Shown here one piece after another: positions 1 to 5,981 of a stretch of 12,268 nt of DNA. Position 1 is the first letter of the stretch; each line of letters begins with the position of its first letter. The DNA lies in NCBI GenBank assembly GCA_003519965.1, contig DOVS01000091.1:1-12268 (forward strand), written 5' to 3'. The notes under the pieces were generated by a model, which saw nothing but the letters and a program-made list of their open reading frames with translations, was not told the DNA's origin and ran no database searches. The stretch comes from Betaproteobacteria bacterium (lineage in GTDB: Bacteria; Pseudomonadota; Gammaproteobacteria; Burkholderiales; UBA9220). The translations under genes and the position numbers were made by a program.

Positions 1-312
1 CAGTCCGCGCGTATGCAGCGGGAATTCGCGCGTCAGCGTGCGCACCACCGCCGTCGCCCGCGCCAGGTTTCCAGCGGCGAAGGCGTTGCGCAGCGCGCCG
101 AGCCGCGCAAGCGTAGCCGCCTCTAGCGCTCCGTCGGATTGCAGATAGCGCCGCGCCACCAGCGGCAGCACGCCCAACGCCGCTGCAATGCGCGAACGAA
201 CGCCCCCACGGCGGCGCGGACTCAGGCCCGGCGCCGCGAGCCGCCTCACATCGCCCGCGAGTACTTCCAGCATGGCCGCGAATGTGCGCCGCCGCCGGCC
301 GGTAGCCAGCAA
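1..312 (-). CDS. Partial hypothetical protein, 3' end beyond the window
   Basis: An open minus-strand frame runs from the end of the rhodanese gene to position 1 without a stop, so the C-terminus is missing. Its codons are strongly GC-ending, like the neighbouring genes, which supports real coding on the same strand as the operon. The visible protein has an Arg-rich N-terminus, a hydrophobic stretch (IAAALGVLPLVARRYL) and then an Ala/Leu-rich helical part ending in TREFPLHTRGL. I do not recognise the family. The layout of a membrane anchor or signal followed by helices could suit a periplasmic protein such as a cytochrome, but no CxxCH is visible. The start is uncertain: TTG at 312 and ATG at 273 are both in frame and neither has a good SD. 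Confidence 0.55.
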   Translation of the reverse strand, partial: MLATGRRRRTFAAMLEVLAGDVRRLAAPGLSPRRRGGVRSRIAAALGVLPLVARRYLQSDGALEAATLARLGALRNAFAAGNLARATAVVRTLTREFPLHTRGL

Positions 313-383
313 CCCCGATGCGGGCGGCTGCTTGCGGCCGGCCGTAGCGGCGCCGGTGTTTGCCTCTGCGCGCGCTTGCGCGA

Positions 384-1325
384 TTAATGGCTGGCGGGCA
401 GCTTGACCTTCACTACTAGCGGCAGCTTGGAATTGCGCGTCCACTGGGCCATGGAGCCGTCGTAGACTTTCACGTCCTTGTTGCCAAGCAACTGGGAGCT
501 CGCGAACCAGCCCAGCGACGCCCAATGTCCCGTGTTGCAGAAGGTGATCTGCTTTCCCATGACGGGGACTCCCGCAACTTTATACAGCGCCTCGAGTTGC
601 GCCGGAGAACGGAAAGCGCCGCCGTCGTTGACCGTGATCCAGCCCTGCGGCAGGTTTTTCGCGCCGGGAAGCGTGCCCGCCCGTTTGTCCATATGCGGCG
701 TCACCACGCCGATGTACTGGGCGTGCGGGCGATTGTCGACCAAGGCGGCGGCGCCGCTGTTGACGGCGTGTTCCACATCCTGCTCGGTGGCCAGATACTG
801 TGGCTGGAAATGCGCCGCGAAGTGCGTTGCCTTGCGGGTGTGCTTGCCCCGCTTCACGGGCAGTTTTTTAGCCACGTAACCCGCGTAGCCGCCATTCAGG
901 ATCGAAATATTATTATCGCCCAACATCTTGAAGGTCCAGAACACGCGCGTGGCGCTGCCCATATCCAGCGCATTGGTTCCCGCCGAGTAGATCACCACAT
1001 GATTAGCGTTGCCGACGCCGAGATCGCCGATCAGCTTCTCCAGCTTTGGCGTCGGGGGCAGCATACCCACCACCCCGTGGCTTTTTACCCGCCATCCGGC
1101 GGTTTTGTAATTACTATAGACCGCACAAGGAATATGCCCGCGCAGGTAAGTATAAAGGTTTCCGCCGCCACCCACCGGACTACGAATATCGATGACCGCC
1201 ACGCCTGGTTTACAAGCGTTCGCCGCCACCCATTGCGCGCTAACCAGCGGCGGCGGCGCGGCGGATGCAACCGCCGTACCGGCAACCAACAATGGGGCTA
1301 AAATTAGAATATTTTTCGTTTTCAT
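384..1325 (-). CDS. Exported two-domain rhodanese-type sulfurtransferase, catalytic Cys present
   Basis: Predicted thiosulfate or 3-mercaptopyruvate sulfurtransferase acting in the periplasm. The 313-residue protein begins with a Sec signal peptide (Lys-rich start, hydrophobic core, likely cleavage after ASA near residue 22). Residues about 25-150 form the non-catalytic N-terminal rhodanese domain, with VIDIRSP, RGHIPCA and YDG/NGG-type loops and no active-site Cys. Residues about 175-305 form the catalytic domain, with LVDNRPHAQYIG, GTLPGAKNLP and the active loop TFCNTGHWAS, in which Cys263 would carry the persulfide. SD AAGGAGA lies 6 nt before ATG at 1325. It follows three small DsrE-like genes and is probably the last complete gene of the operon. 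Two-domain rhodanese architecture is clear; the natural substrate is not. Confidence 0.93.
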   Translation of the reverse strand: MKTKNILILAPLLVAGTAVASAAPPPLVSAQWVAANACKPGVAVIDIRSPVGGGGNLYTYLRGHIPCAVYSNYKTAGWRVKSHGVVGMLPPTPKLEKLIGDLGVGNANHVVIYSAGTNALDMGSATRVFWTFKMLGDNNISILNGGYAGYVAKKLPVKRGKHTRKATHFAAHFQPQYLATEQDVEHAVNSGAAALVDNRPHAQYIGVVTPHMDKRAGTLPGAKNLPQGWITVNDGGAFRSPAQLEALYKVAGVPVMGKQITFCNTGHWASLGWFASSQLLGNKDVKVYDGSMAQWTRNSKLPLVVKVKLPASH

Positions 1326-1384
1326 GATCCGTCTCCTTTTCTATTTTCGCGCAAACACCGCCGCTTCCGCCTACCGCCCTTGCA

Positions 1385-1570
1385 TCAAACCGAGATAATC
1401 CGGTCGGATGTGCATAATGCATCGATCAGTTGATCCCATTCCTCCGCCGATGGAATCGGTTTCCTCAGATCGTACCGGTAGACGTAATGCACCGGCTCCA
1501 GATGATTCAGTGCATCGAGTACGGTTTCGCTGTCGGGAAATAACCCCGTTTCCAGTATCGCCACGTTCAT
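1385..1570 (-). CDS. Small 61-residue protein, possible DsrE/DsrH-fold
   Basis: A short intact gene between a DsrE-like gene and a rhodanese gene. SD GGAGG lies 9 nt before ATG at 1570, and the upstream gene stops 31 nt before it. The protein starts with a beta strand (MNVAILETG), has a central acidic helix region and ends LCTSDRIISV. That ending resembles the C-terminus of the preceding protein (LLTEADAVLSV) and of DsrE/DsrH-type proteins in general. Its single Cys is in this C-terminal segment, about 9 residues from the end, which is where DsrH/TusB-type proteins often carry a functional Cys. It is only about two thirds of the usual DsrH length, so the family call is tentative. A cytoplasmic sulfur relay role is inferred from context. 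Confidence 0.75.
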   Translation of the reverse strand: MNVAILETGLFPDSETVLDALNHLEPVHYVYRYDLRKPIPSAEEWDQLIDALCTSDRIISV

Positions 1571-1601
1571 GTCCGCATTCCTCCGCTGTTGTCGAACCCG
1601 T

Positions 1602-1877
1602 TCAGACGCTCAGCACTGCATCGGCCTCGGTCAGCAGTTGCGCGAGTTGTCCGCTATTCAGCACCGGCAGATCGCCGCCGGGCACCGTTGTTTGCGGAGA
1701 AATGTCGGACAGCTCCAGCAGTTCCGCCTGGGTCCGGTTCTCCTCGGTGTCTTCGACTTCGCGGTCCATAAACACCAGCGTGACCCGGTGGCCGAAAATG
1801 GTGAGACCGGCGGCGACCCGCATCGCCTCGGCATGGTCGCGGCGCCCTAATAAGGCGATGTTCTTTTTTGCATTCAT
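1602..1877 (-). CDS. DsrE-like small protein without cysteine
   Basis: A 91-residue soluble protein with the alternating strand-helix pattern of the DsrE/DsrF/DsrH fold: KKNIALLGRRDHAEAMRVAAGL at the start, then HRVTLVFMDREV, and a final LLTEADAVLSV. It contains no Cys at all, so it cannot carry sulfur itself and may be a structural or regulatory partner in a heteromultimer with the neighbouring DsrE-like protein. I chose ATG at 1877 (MNAKKN) because a purine-rich SD (AAGGAAG) sits about 7 nt upstream; an in-frame ATG at 1895 has no SD. It is 23 nt from the upstream gene and 31 nt from the downstream gene. Fold assignment is from sequence pattern only. Confidence 0.82.
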   Translation of the reverse strand: MNAKKNIALLGRRDHAEAMRVAAGLTIFGHRVTLVFMDREVEDTEENRTQAELLELSDISPQTTVPGGDLPVLNSGQLAQLLTEADAVLSV

Positions 1878-1900
1878 CGATCCGCTTCCTTCCATTAGTT

Positions 1901-2203
1901 TTACAAGCTAACGATCCTGGCCGCCTCGCCCACCATAATGCTATGGTCGGTCTGGCTGCCAAGCTCCACCGGGCATGCCTGCGTTCCCATGAAGCGTTCC
2001 CAGGAATATTCGCAAGCCACCGCCCGGATCGCGTCCGTGATGATCGCCCTGACGTCATCCCGCTCCAGCACGCGCACCCCGTCATGGGTCAGAAAGCACG
2101 CCCACGGCGCTCCTTGACGCCGGCAGGCGCGCACCAAAGGGACGAGAATCCGCGCCGCGTCCGGCGCGGTGACCAGGAACAGAAATTTCATCGGCTCATC
2201 CAT
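1901..2203 (-). CDS. DsrE-family sulfur relay protein
   Basis: A 100-residue cytoplasmic protein with a DsrE-like layout: first strand MKFLFLVTAP, a helix with LVRACRRQGA, second strand ACFLTHDGVRVL, then an acidic helix and a C-terminal QTDHSIMVGEAARIVSL. Cys residues occur in WACFL, VACEY and TQACPVEL; the last, in a loop before the final helix, is the best candidate for a sulfur-carrying Cys. DsrE-family proteins accept sulfane sulfur from TusA or rhodaneses. SD CGGAGA is 7 nt before ATG at 2203. A 78-nt leader separates it from the upstream rhodanese gene and contains a motif repeated before the 1325 rhodanese gene. Confidence 0.85.
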   Translation of the reverse strand: MDEPMKFLFLVTAPDAARILVPLVRACRRQGAPWACFLTHDGVRVLERDDVRAIITDAIRAVACEYSWERFMGTQACPVELGSQTDHSIMVGEAARIVSL

Positions 2204-2281
2204 CGATTTGTCTCCGTTTGAGTAGGATCATTTTCCCGGCCAACACCGCCGCAGCCGCCATTCCCCTTCATCGGGCGGGCT

Positions 2282-3163
2282 TCAAATCGCTCCGGTTGCC
2301 GCCACGGCGGCAACCGGAAGCGCGGGATAGGTTTCCGCATCGGCGGGTAAGGCGGGTTGGGCCGCCCATTGCCGCCAGCCGCCGGGATATACTCGCACTG
2401 CTATCCCCAACCCCGCGCGCAGCAAAGTAAAATAGGCGATGCCGGTCAGCGGGTCTTGAGCATAGGCAATCGCGCCCCGGTAAAACGCCGGCGCGCCCGC
2501 CCGCCGCATCCCGGCGCGCACCGCCAACCGCATCGGGAATAGCCGCGCGCCGGGGATATGGCCGCCCCGCGCCGCGCGGATTCGCCCCCCCCAATACTCG
2601 GCTTCGCTACGGCCGTCCAACAGTACCGGCGGCGGTGTTCGGTACAGGCTGCGCGACAGTTCGCCCCGGAACACCACCAGCGTCGAGCGCGCCGCCGCGG
2701 TGAACAACGGCGCGGCGAGAATTGCGCGCGCGCGCCCCGGTCCGCGCTTGACGGCGGGCATCCTGAGCAGCGCGTCAACCGGCTGCATCATCACCCGCAC
2801 GCGCGGCTGGCCGCAGAGAAACAGCATCCCCGCCATGAAATCCCGCCACACCGGATTGTCACCCACCACCACCACCGTGCCGCGTCCAGCCAACCCCGCC
2901 GTCCCGAGCACCCAGTTAATCTGACGGAAGCTCGGCAGCCGGCCATGGGGTCCCAGCAAATCGGCCGGCGACAGGCAATGCGCGCCGGCAATGGTCGCTT
3001 GTCGGCACTGCCCGTCCGGCCGTGTATCGACCACCGTAACGACAGGCGAGGCCAACAACGCCGGTTTGCGCACAAAGGCGAAAGGAGGAGAGGCCGCGAA
3101 CGCCCCCGCCATACCGCCGCCGGCCAGCATCGCGGCCATAATGGGGGCAATGATCGGCCTCAC
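2282..3163 (-). CDS. Exported rhodanese-like protein, catalytic Cys replaced by Ala
   Basis: A 293-residue two-domain rhodanese homologue with a signal peptide (hydrophobic residues 4-22, cleavage probably near AFA-A). Domain 1 shows VTVVDTRPDGQ and TVVVVGDNP. Domain 2 shows LLDGRSEAEYWGG, RGGHIPGARLFP and VYPGGWRQWA, all characteristic rhodanese landmarks. At the catalytic position the sequence reads AYAQDPLTG where active enzymes have YCxxG-like loops, so Ala235 stands in place of Cys. Domain 1 has no Cys at its corresponding loop either. It is therefore probably not a sulfurtransferase but a binding or scaffold protein, perhaps for the active rhodanese downstream. The start is GTG at 3163, 12 nt after the preceding stop, with a weak SD. 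An ATG at 3139 is possible but would shorten the signal peptide. Confidence 0.88.
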   Translation of the reverse strand: MRPIIAPIMAAMLAGGGMAGAFAASPPFAFVRKPALLASPVVTVVDTRPDGQCRQATIAGAHCLSPADLLGPHGRLPSFRQINWVLGTAGLAGRGTVVVVGDNPVWRDFMAGMLFLCGQPRVRVMMQPVDALLRMPAVKRGPGRARAILAAPLFTAAARSTLVVFRGELSRSLYRTPPPVLLDGRSEAEYWGGRIRAARGGHIPGARLFPMRLAVRAGMRRAGAPAFYRGAIAYAQDPLTGIAYFTLLRAGLGIAVRVYPGGWRQWAAQPALPADAETYPALPVAAVAATGAI

Positions 3164-3175
3164 GCCGCGAGCGCC

Positions 3176-3475
3176 TTAGCAACCACCGAAATTGCTCACC
3201 GGCGCCGCTGGTTTCGAACCCGCCTGGCCGGTTTGCCGGGGCGGATTCGCGATGCAATACTGCATCAGGTGCGATACCGACACCTTGCCATAGGGCGCGC
3301 CCAAATTAATGGGTTGGGCGAACGCCTCCACCGGTTGCGGGATGGCCGCCGCTTCCACGGTATCGGCCGACAACGCCGCAAAGTGGAAACCCACCGCGAA
3401 TATCGCCAGAAAAAACAGTATAGTGCCGCCGCAGAATAGCCAAATCTGGGCATTGCTCATTTTTGCGCGACGCAT
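3176..3475 (-). CDS. Small membrane-anchored protein with a C-terminal cysteine
   Basis: I do not recognise this 99-residue protein. It has a basic N-terminus, one membrane segment (about residues 11-34, LFCGGTILFFLAIFAVGF) and a tail of about 60 residues that would be periplasmic. The tail contains APYGKVSVSHLMQYC and ends FGGC, so the last residue is a Cys, with a second Cys at about residue 74. A flexible Pro/Gly/Ala-rich linker separates the two, a layout reminiscent of a swinging thiol arm. SD GGAGA lies 5 nt before ATG at 3475. It is 12 nt from genes on both sides and clearly co-transcribed with the sulfur genes. A redox or sulfur-accepting role is inference. Confidence 0.85.
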   Translation of the reverse strand: MRRAKMSNAQIWLFCGGTILFFLAIFAVGFHFAALSADTVEAAAIPQPVEAFAQPINLGAPYGKVSVSHLMQYCIANPPRQTGQAGSKPAAPVSNFGGC

Positions 3476-3487
3476 GGTTTTCTCCGT

Positions 3488-3862
3488 TTATTTTCCAAAT
3501 GGATCACCGATAAATGCCAAATACATGATGTAGAACGCCACGAAAAACATGCCGAATTGAACCATGGTGGGAAGGGTTATTTTCTCCCGCGCACCGCTCC
3601 CCTTCGCCGTTTTCCCGGTCTTTTTACCCGTGGTGTAATAGTAAGCCAGTGTGTTCAGCGCCATCGGCTGCTGAGTCACCGGATTAATGACCTGGGACGC
3701 ATAGAATGGAACGCCGTATCGGGTTGCGCGCAGATAGGGCGGCCGAGCAATGAGAATGTAAGCGAGAGAAGCCACCGTCAGCACGGCGGCGATTCCCGCC
3801 AAGATCGACATCTGCAACTGCGTCCACGTCAGTCCGCGGGATTTCATCGAGCGTAGCGTCAT
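3488..3862 (-). CDS. Small protein with two membrane segments, unknown function
   Basis: An unrecognised 124-residue protein with a basic N-terminus, membrane segment one at about residues 18-39 (SILAGIAAVLTVASLAYILI), a loop of about 65 residues with VPFYASQVINPVTQQP and a Lys/Gly-rich stretch, and a second segment at about 99-117 (VQFGMFFVAFYIMYLAFIG). It has no Cys. The start at 3862 is supported by a strong SD (GAGGAGG, 5 nt spacing). An alternative ATG at 3889 lies inside the end of the TusA gene and has no SD. It is 10 nt after tusA and 12 nt before the C-terminal-Cys membrane protein, so the two small membrane proteins may form a complex with the YeeE/YedE halves. Confidence 0.85.
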   Translation of the reverse strand: MTLRSMKSRGLTWTQLQMSILAGIAAVLTVASLAYILIARPPYLRATRYGVPFYASQVINPVTQQPMALNTLAYYYTTGKKTGKTAKGSGAREKITLPTMVQFGMFFVAFYIMYLAFIGDPFGK

Positions 3863-3872
3863 CTGCGCCTCC

Positions 3873-4178
3873 TCAGAGTTTCCGAACAATCACTTGCCAA
3901 CCCCGATTCCCCTTAATCGTACCCAAATGCGCACCGCTGAAGTCCGGGATCATGGCGATCACGGCCTCCAGCGAGGTGGGGTTGTCGATCTTCACTTCGA
4001 TAACGACGCCGGAAGCGGCCTGCGCCAAGGCTTTCTTAGTCAGCAATTGGGGCCGCGGGCAAGAATCGCCCAAGCAATCCACCGATTCCGCCGCCTCGAC
4101 GACGTGTCCGTCTTCCAGCGTAATGACGCTCTTCGCCGCCGGTTGTTCGGCGGCCCGTTTTTTCCCGAAAATACCCAT
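3873..4178 (-). CDS. TusA-family sulfur carrier protein
   Basis: A cytoplasmic sulfur carrier that holds sulfane sulfur as a Cys persulfide and passes it to other proteins. The 101-residue protein has an extension of about 30 residues and then the family signature DCLGDSCPRPQLLTKKAL, in which Cys40 of the CPRP motif is the expected carrier Cys; Cys35 is a second nearby Cys. The C-terminal part, with KIDNPTSLEAVIAMI and GWQVIVRK, matches the TusA two-strand, two-helix fold. SD AGGAGG is 9 nt before ATG at 4178. It is placed directly after two YeeE/YedE halves, as in thiosulfate-uptake loci where a TusA-like partner (TsuB) accompanies the permease (TsuA). Confidence 0.92.
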   Translation of the reverse strand: MGIFGKKRAAEQPAAKSVITLEDGHVVEAAESVDCLGDSCPRPQLLTKKALAQAASGVVIEVKIDNPTSLEAVIAMIPDFSGAHLGTIKGNRGWQVIVRKL

Positions 4179-4235
4179 CGTCGTTGACCTCCTGCTAATA
4201 AATGTTGGAGGGCTTGCGCGGCCCCGAGCGCAGCA

Positions 4236-4931
4236 TTACCGATTGCCTGCCGTCTGCTTGCCTCTTTGCATCCCGATAGCCGCCGCGGTGGCTTCCTCGG
4301 TCTGCGCCACCGCCTCCGCCCGTGCTTGCGCTCCTGCGCGCGCCTGCTCGGCGGCCCGCTCATAACGGATAATCTTGTAGTAAATGGCGGCGAGTACGGC
4401 GGCCTGAATCAGGCCGAAGACGATCGCCGGAATACCCGTTTGGCTCTGCAACGTGGCGGCATTGGCTACGCCGAGCTGCAAGCCTTTCAAGTTCGGTAGT
4501 TGCGACATGGTGGCGGATGCCGGGGGCCAGTAAGCGGCGGACCAGTAGAGAGAGAACAAAAACATGCCGACAAAGGTAAACAGCACCGCCCACATAGTGC
4601 CGACATTGCCTTCGCCCGATTTCACCCAGGAGGACACCGTACAAGCGCCGGCCAGCACCATGCCGATGCCGAACAGGAACAGACCGATGAACTGGTTGAT
4701 CCCCACCTCGAATACGATCGGATGTCCGGCGCCGACGGTCATTAACGCCGTAAATCCCAACGTGCCTACAATCATGAGGGCCAGCATGGCCTTGGTGTTG
4801 CGGTAATTTTTAAACAGCATGGCGTCGCGCAGGGCGGCGGTATTGCAAAACCGCGAGCGCTGCATCAGGAAACCGACCACCGAGGCAAAGAAAAACGAGG
4901 CGAGAAGCTGATAAGTGGGGTCGTTATGCAT
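4236..4931 (-). CDS. YeeE/YedE-family membrane protein, second half-transporter
   Basis: Inner-membrane protein of the YeeE/YedE (sulfur transport) family, with about five predicted helices. The signature RSRFCNTAALRD lies near residue 27, and GIGMVLAGACTVSSWVKSGE near residue 95; their Cys residues correspond to the conserved Cys that guide thiosulfate or sulfide through the TsuA-type channel. A cytoplasmic tail of about 40 residues is Ala/Glu/Arg-rich and probably helical. I chose ATG at 4931 because GGAGG lies 7 nt upstream. A GTG at 4937 that overlaps the previous stop is only 1 nt from that SD and so unlikely. The gene starts 2 nt after the first half ends, implying translational coupling and a joint complex. 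Confidence 0.9.
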   Translation of the reverse strand: MHNDPTYQLLASFFFASVVGFLMQRSRFCNTAALRDAMLFKNYRNTKAMLALMIVGTLGFTALMTVGAGHPIVFEVGINQFIGLFLFGIGMVLAGACTVSSWVKSGEGNVGTMWAVLFTFVGMFLFSLYWSAAYWPPASATMSQLPNLKGLQLGVANAATLQSQTGIPAIVFGLIQAAVLAAIYYKIIRYERAAEQARAGAQARAEAVAQTEEATAAAIGMQRGKQTAGNR

Positions 4932-4933
4932 CG

Positions 4934-5425
4934 TCACGCCTCCAAAACTTTCTTATAAATCCACGAGCCAACCCAGGCCCCCGCGATAATGCCGCTAACC
5001 GCTAGGTAGCCCCCTAAATTGATCTGCGGCGTGATGGCGAAAAAAGTGCTGACGTTGCAGATAAAAGCCAAGCGAATGCCGATGCCCATGAGCAAGCCGC
5101 CGATGGTGATCATGACCCATTCGTTCAAGTGCCGCGGCACCCGCCAGTAAAATTCCTTGCTTAACACCGCGCCGACAAAAGCGCCAAAGAACATTCCCAG
5201 ACTGATATACATCTTCCAGTAGGCAAAGGTCGGCTTGAAATCCTGCACCCAGAAAGGGATGCGATCCAGCCGATGCCCCAGTATTCCCTTCGCGATCAAG
5301 CCGGTAATCATGGTCTCGCCGCCGCCGACCGTCCATGCGCCCACCACCAGAAATAGAAAAATATCCAACAGACCGACGATCACCATAGCGACGACGGGAT
5401 CGATGGTTTTCTTGAAAAACTCCAT
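4934..5425 (-). CDS. YeeE/YedE-family membrane protein, first half-transporter
   Basis: First gene of the sulfur operon: a 163-residue membrane protein with about four helices (near residues 9-31, 74-95, 108-130 and 140-160). GGGETMITGLIAKGILGHRL and the Cys-bearing segment RLAFICNVSTFFAITPQ mark it as a YeeE/YedE half. Full-length TsuA-type proteins are about twice this size, so this gene and the next together probably make one transporter for a reduced sulfur compound. ATG at 5425 is preferred: SD AGGAG is 6 nt upstream, and the upstream in-frame ATG at 5479 would add a hydrophilic extension without SD. Confidence 0.9.
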   Translation of the reverse strand: MEFFKKTIDPVVAMVIVGLLDIFLFLVVGAWTVGGGETMITGLIAKGILGHRLDRIPFWVQDFKPTFAYWKMYISLGMFFGAFVGAVLSKEFYWRVPRHLNEWVMITIGGLLMGIGIRLAFICNVSTFFAITPQINLGGYLAVSGIIAGAWVGSWIYKKVLEA

Positions 5426-5981
5426 GCGCTGCTCCTGGGCCGTGATTATTATTCGCACACTAGGAAGAGCAGCTTCCATGCCACCGATTTTTTTACTTTA
5501 AATTCATCATTGTTATTAAATTAGTATGGCGGCGGCGGCTGGAGACTGGCTTATTCTGAAACAGTCCATTGTTCAAAATGAATCACTAACCCCCTGAAAC
5601 AGGCCAGCGATCCACCGCCCTTGACCGCCGGTCTATCGCATCGATTAGGGCGTGGAACCGCATACCATGCCGGGCATTCGGCAGAACGAAAAAAGAGACA
5701 TGACCGCAGGAAAAGCAGCGGCCGGACAACAAGACGCGCAAGACGTTGGCGTGGGGAAAAACACCCAGGAAGCGGCCTTGCGCCATTCATCCTAGGCGTT
5801 AGCGCCACATCGCGACAATGCGTGAAAGCGAACGGAACACGCCGCCGATGCATCATCGCTAGTCATAAAAAAAGGGATAGCGCGTGATTTCCTCTGCATG
5901 AAGAAAACCTGATAGCATGAGCCCCTCTCGGCGAACGAAAACCCGGGAGAACCTCGCTCTTTACTTTTATTTGGCCATCGT
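5426..5981. promoter_or_regulatory. Divergent intergenic region with presumed operon and MFS promoters
   Basis: About 555 bp without a convincing gene lie between the minus-strand sulfur operon and the plus-strand MFS gene. An AT-rich block at about 5487-5526 is the most promoter-like stretch for the operon; no clear -35/-10 pair could be fixed. A short inverted repeat GGAAG/CTTCC at 5462-5476 sits between that block and the first start codon and could be an operator. A small hairpin GGCG-TTAG-CGCC lies at 5795-5806. ORFs in the 5551-5887 stretch on both strands are Arg-rich and have no SD or family features. Confidence 0.45.

Noticed and set aside
525..1301. Long plus-strand ORF of 258 codons
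   Set aside because: It is antisense to the well-supported rhodanese gene, and its translation is rich in Arg, His and Ala without family features. GC-rich codons on minus explain it.
1408..1911. Plus-strand ORF of 167 codons opposite the DsrE-like genes
   Set aside because: Its translation is Ser/Pro-rich and low in complexity, and the minus strand has SD-preceded genes in series here.
2558..3439. Plus-strand ORF of 293 codons
   Set aside because: It is antisense to the inactive rhodanese and the small membrane gene, has an Arg/His-rich translation, and has no SD.
5667..5795. Plus-strand reading frame of 42 codons in the intergenic region (MPGIRQNEKRDMTAG...)
   Set aside because: The composition is plausible, but there is no SD, no similarity I recognise and no operon context.
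5551..5856. Minus-strand ORF of 101 codons upstream of the sulfur operon
   Set aside because: It is rich in Arg and Pro with no SD or fold pattern, and lies in the presumed promoter region.
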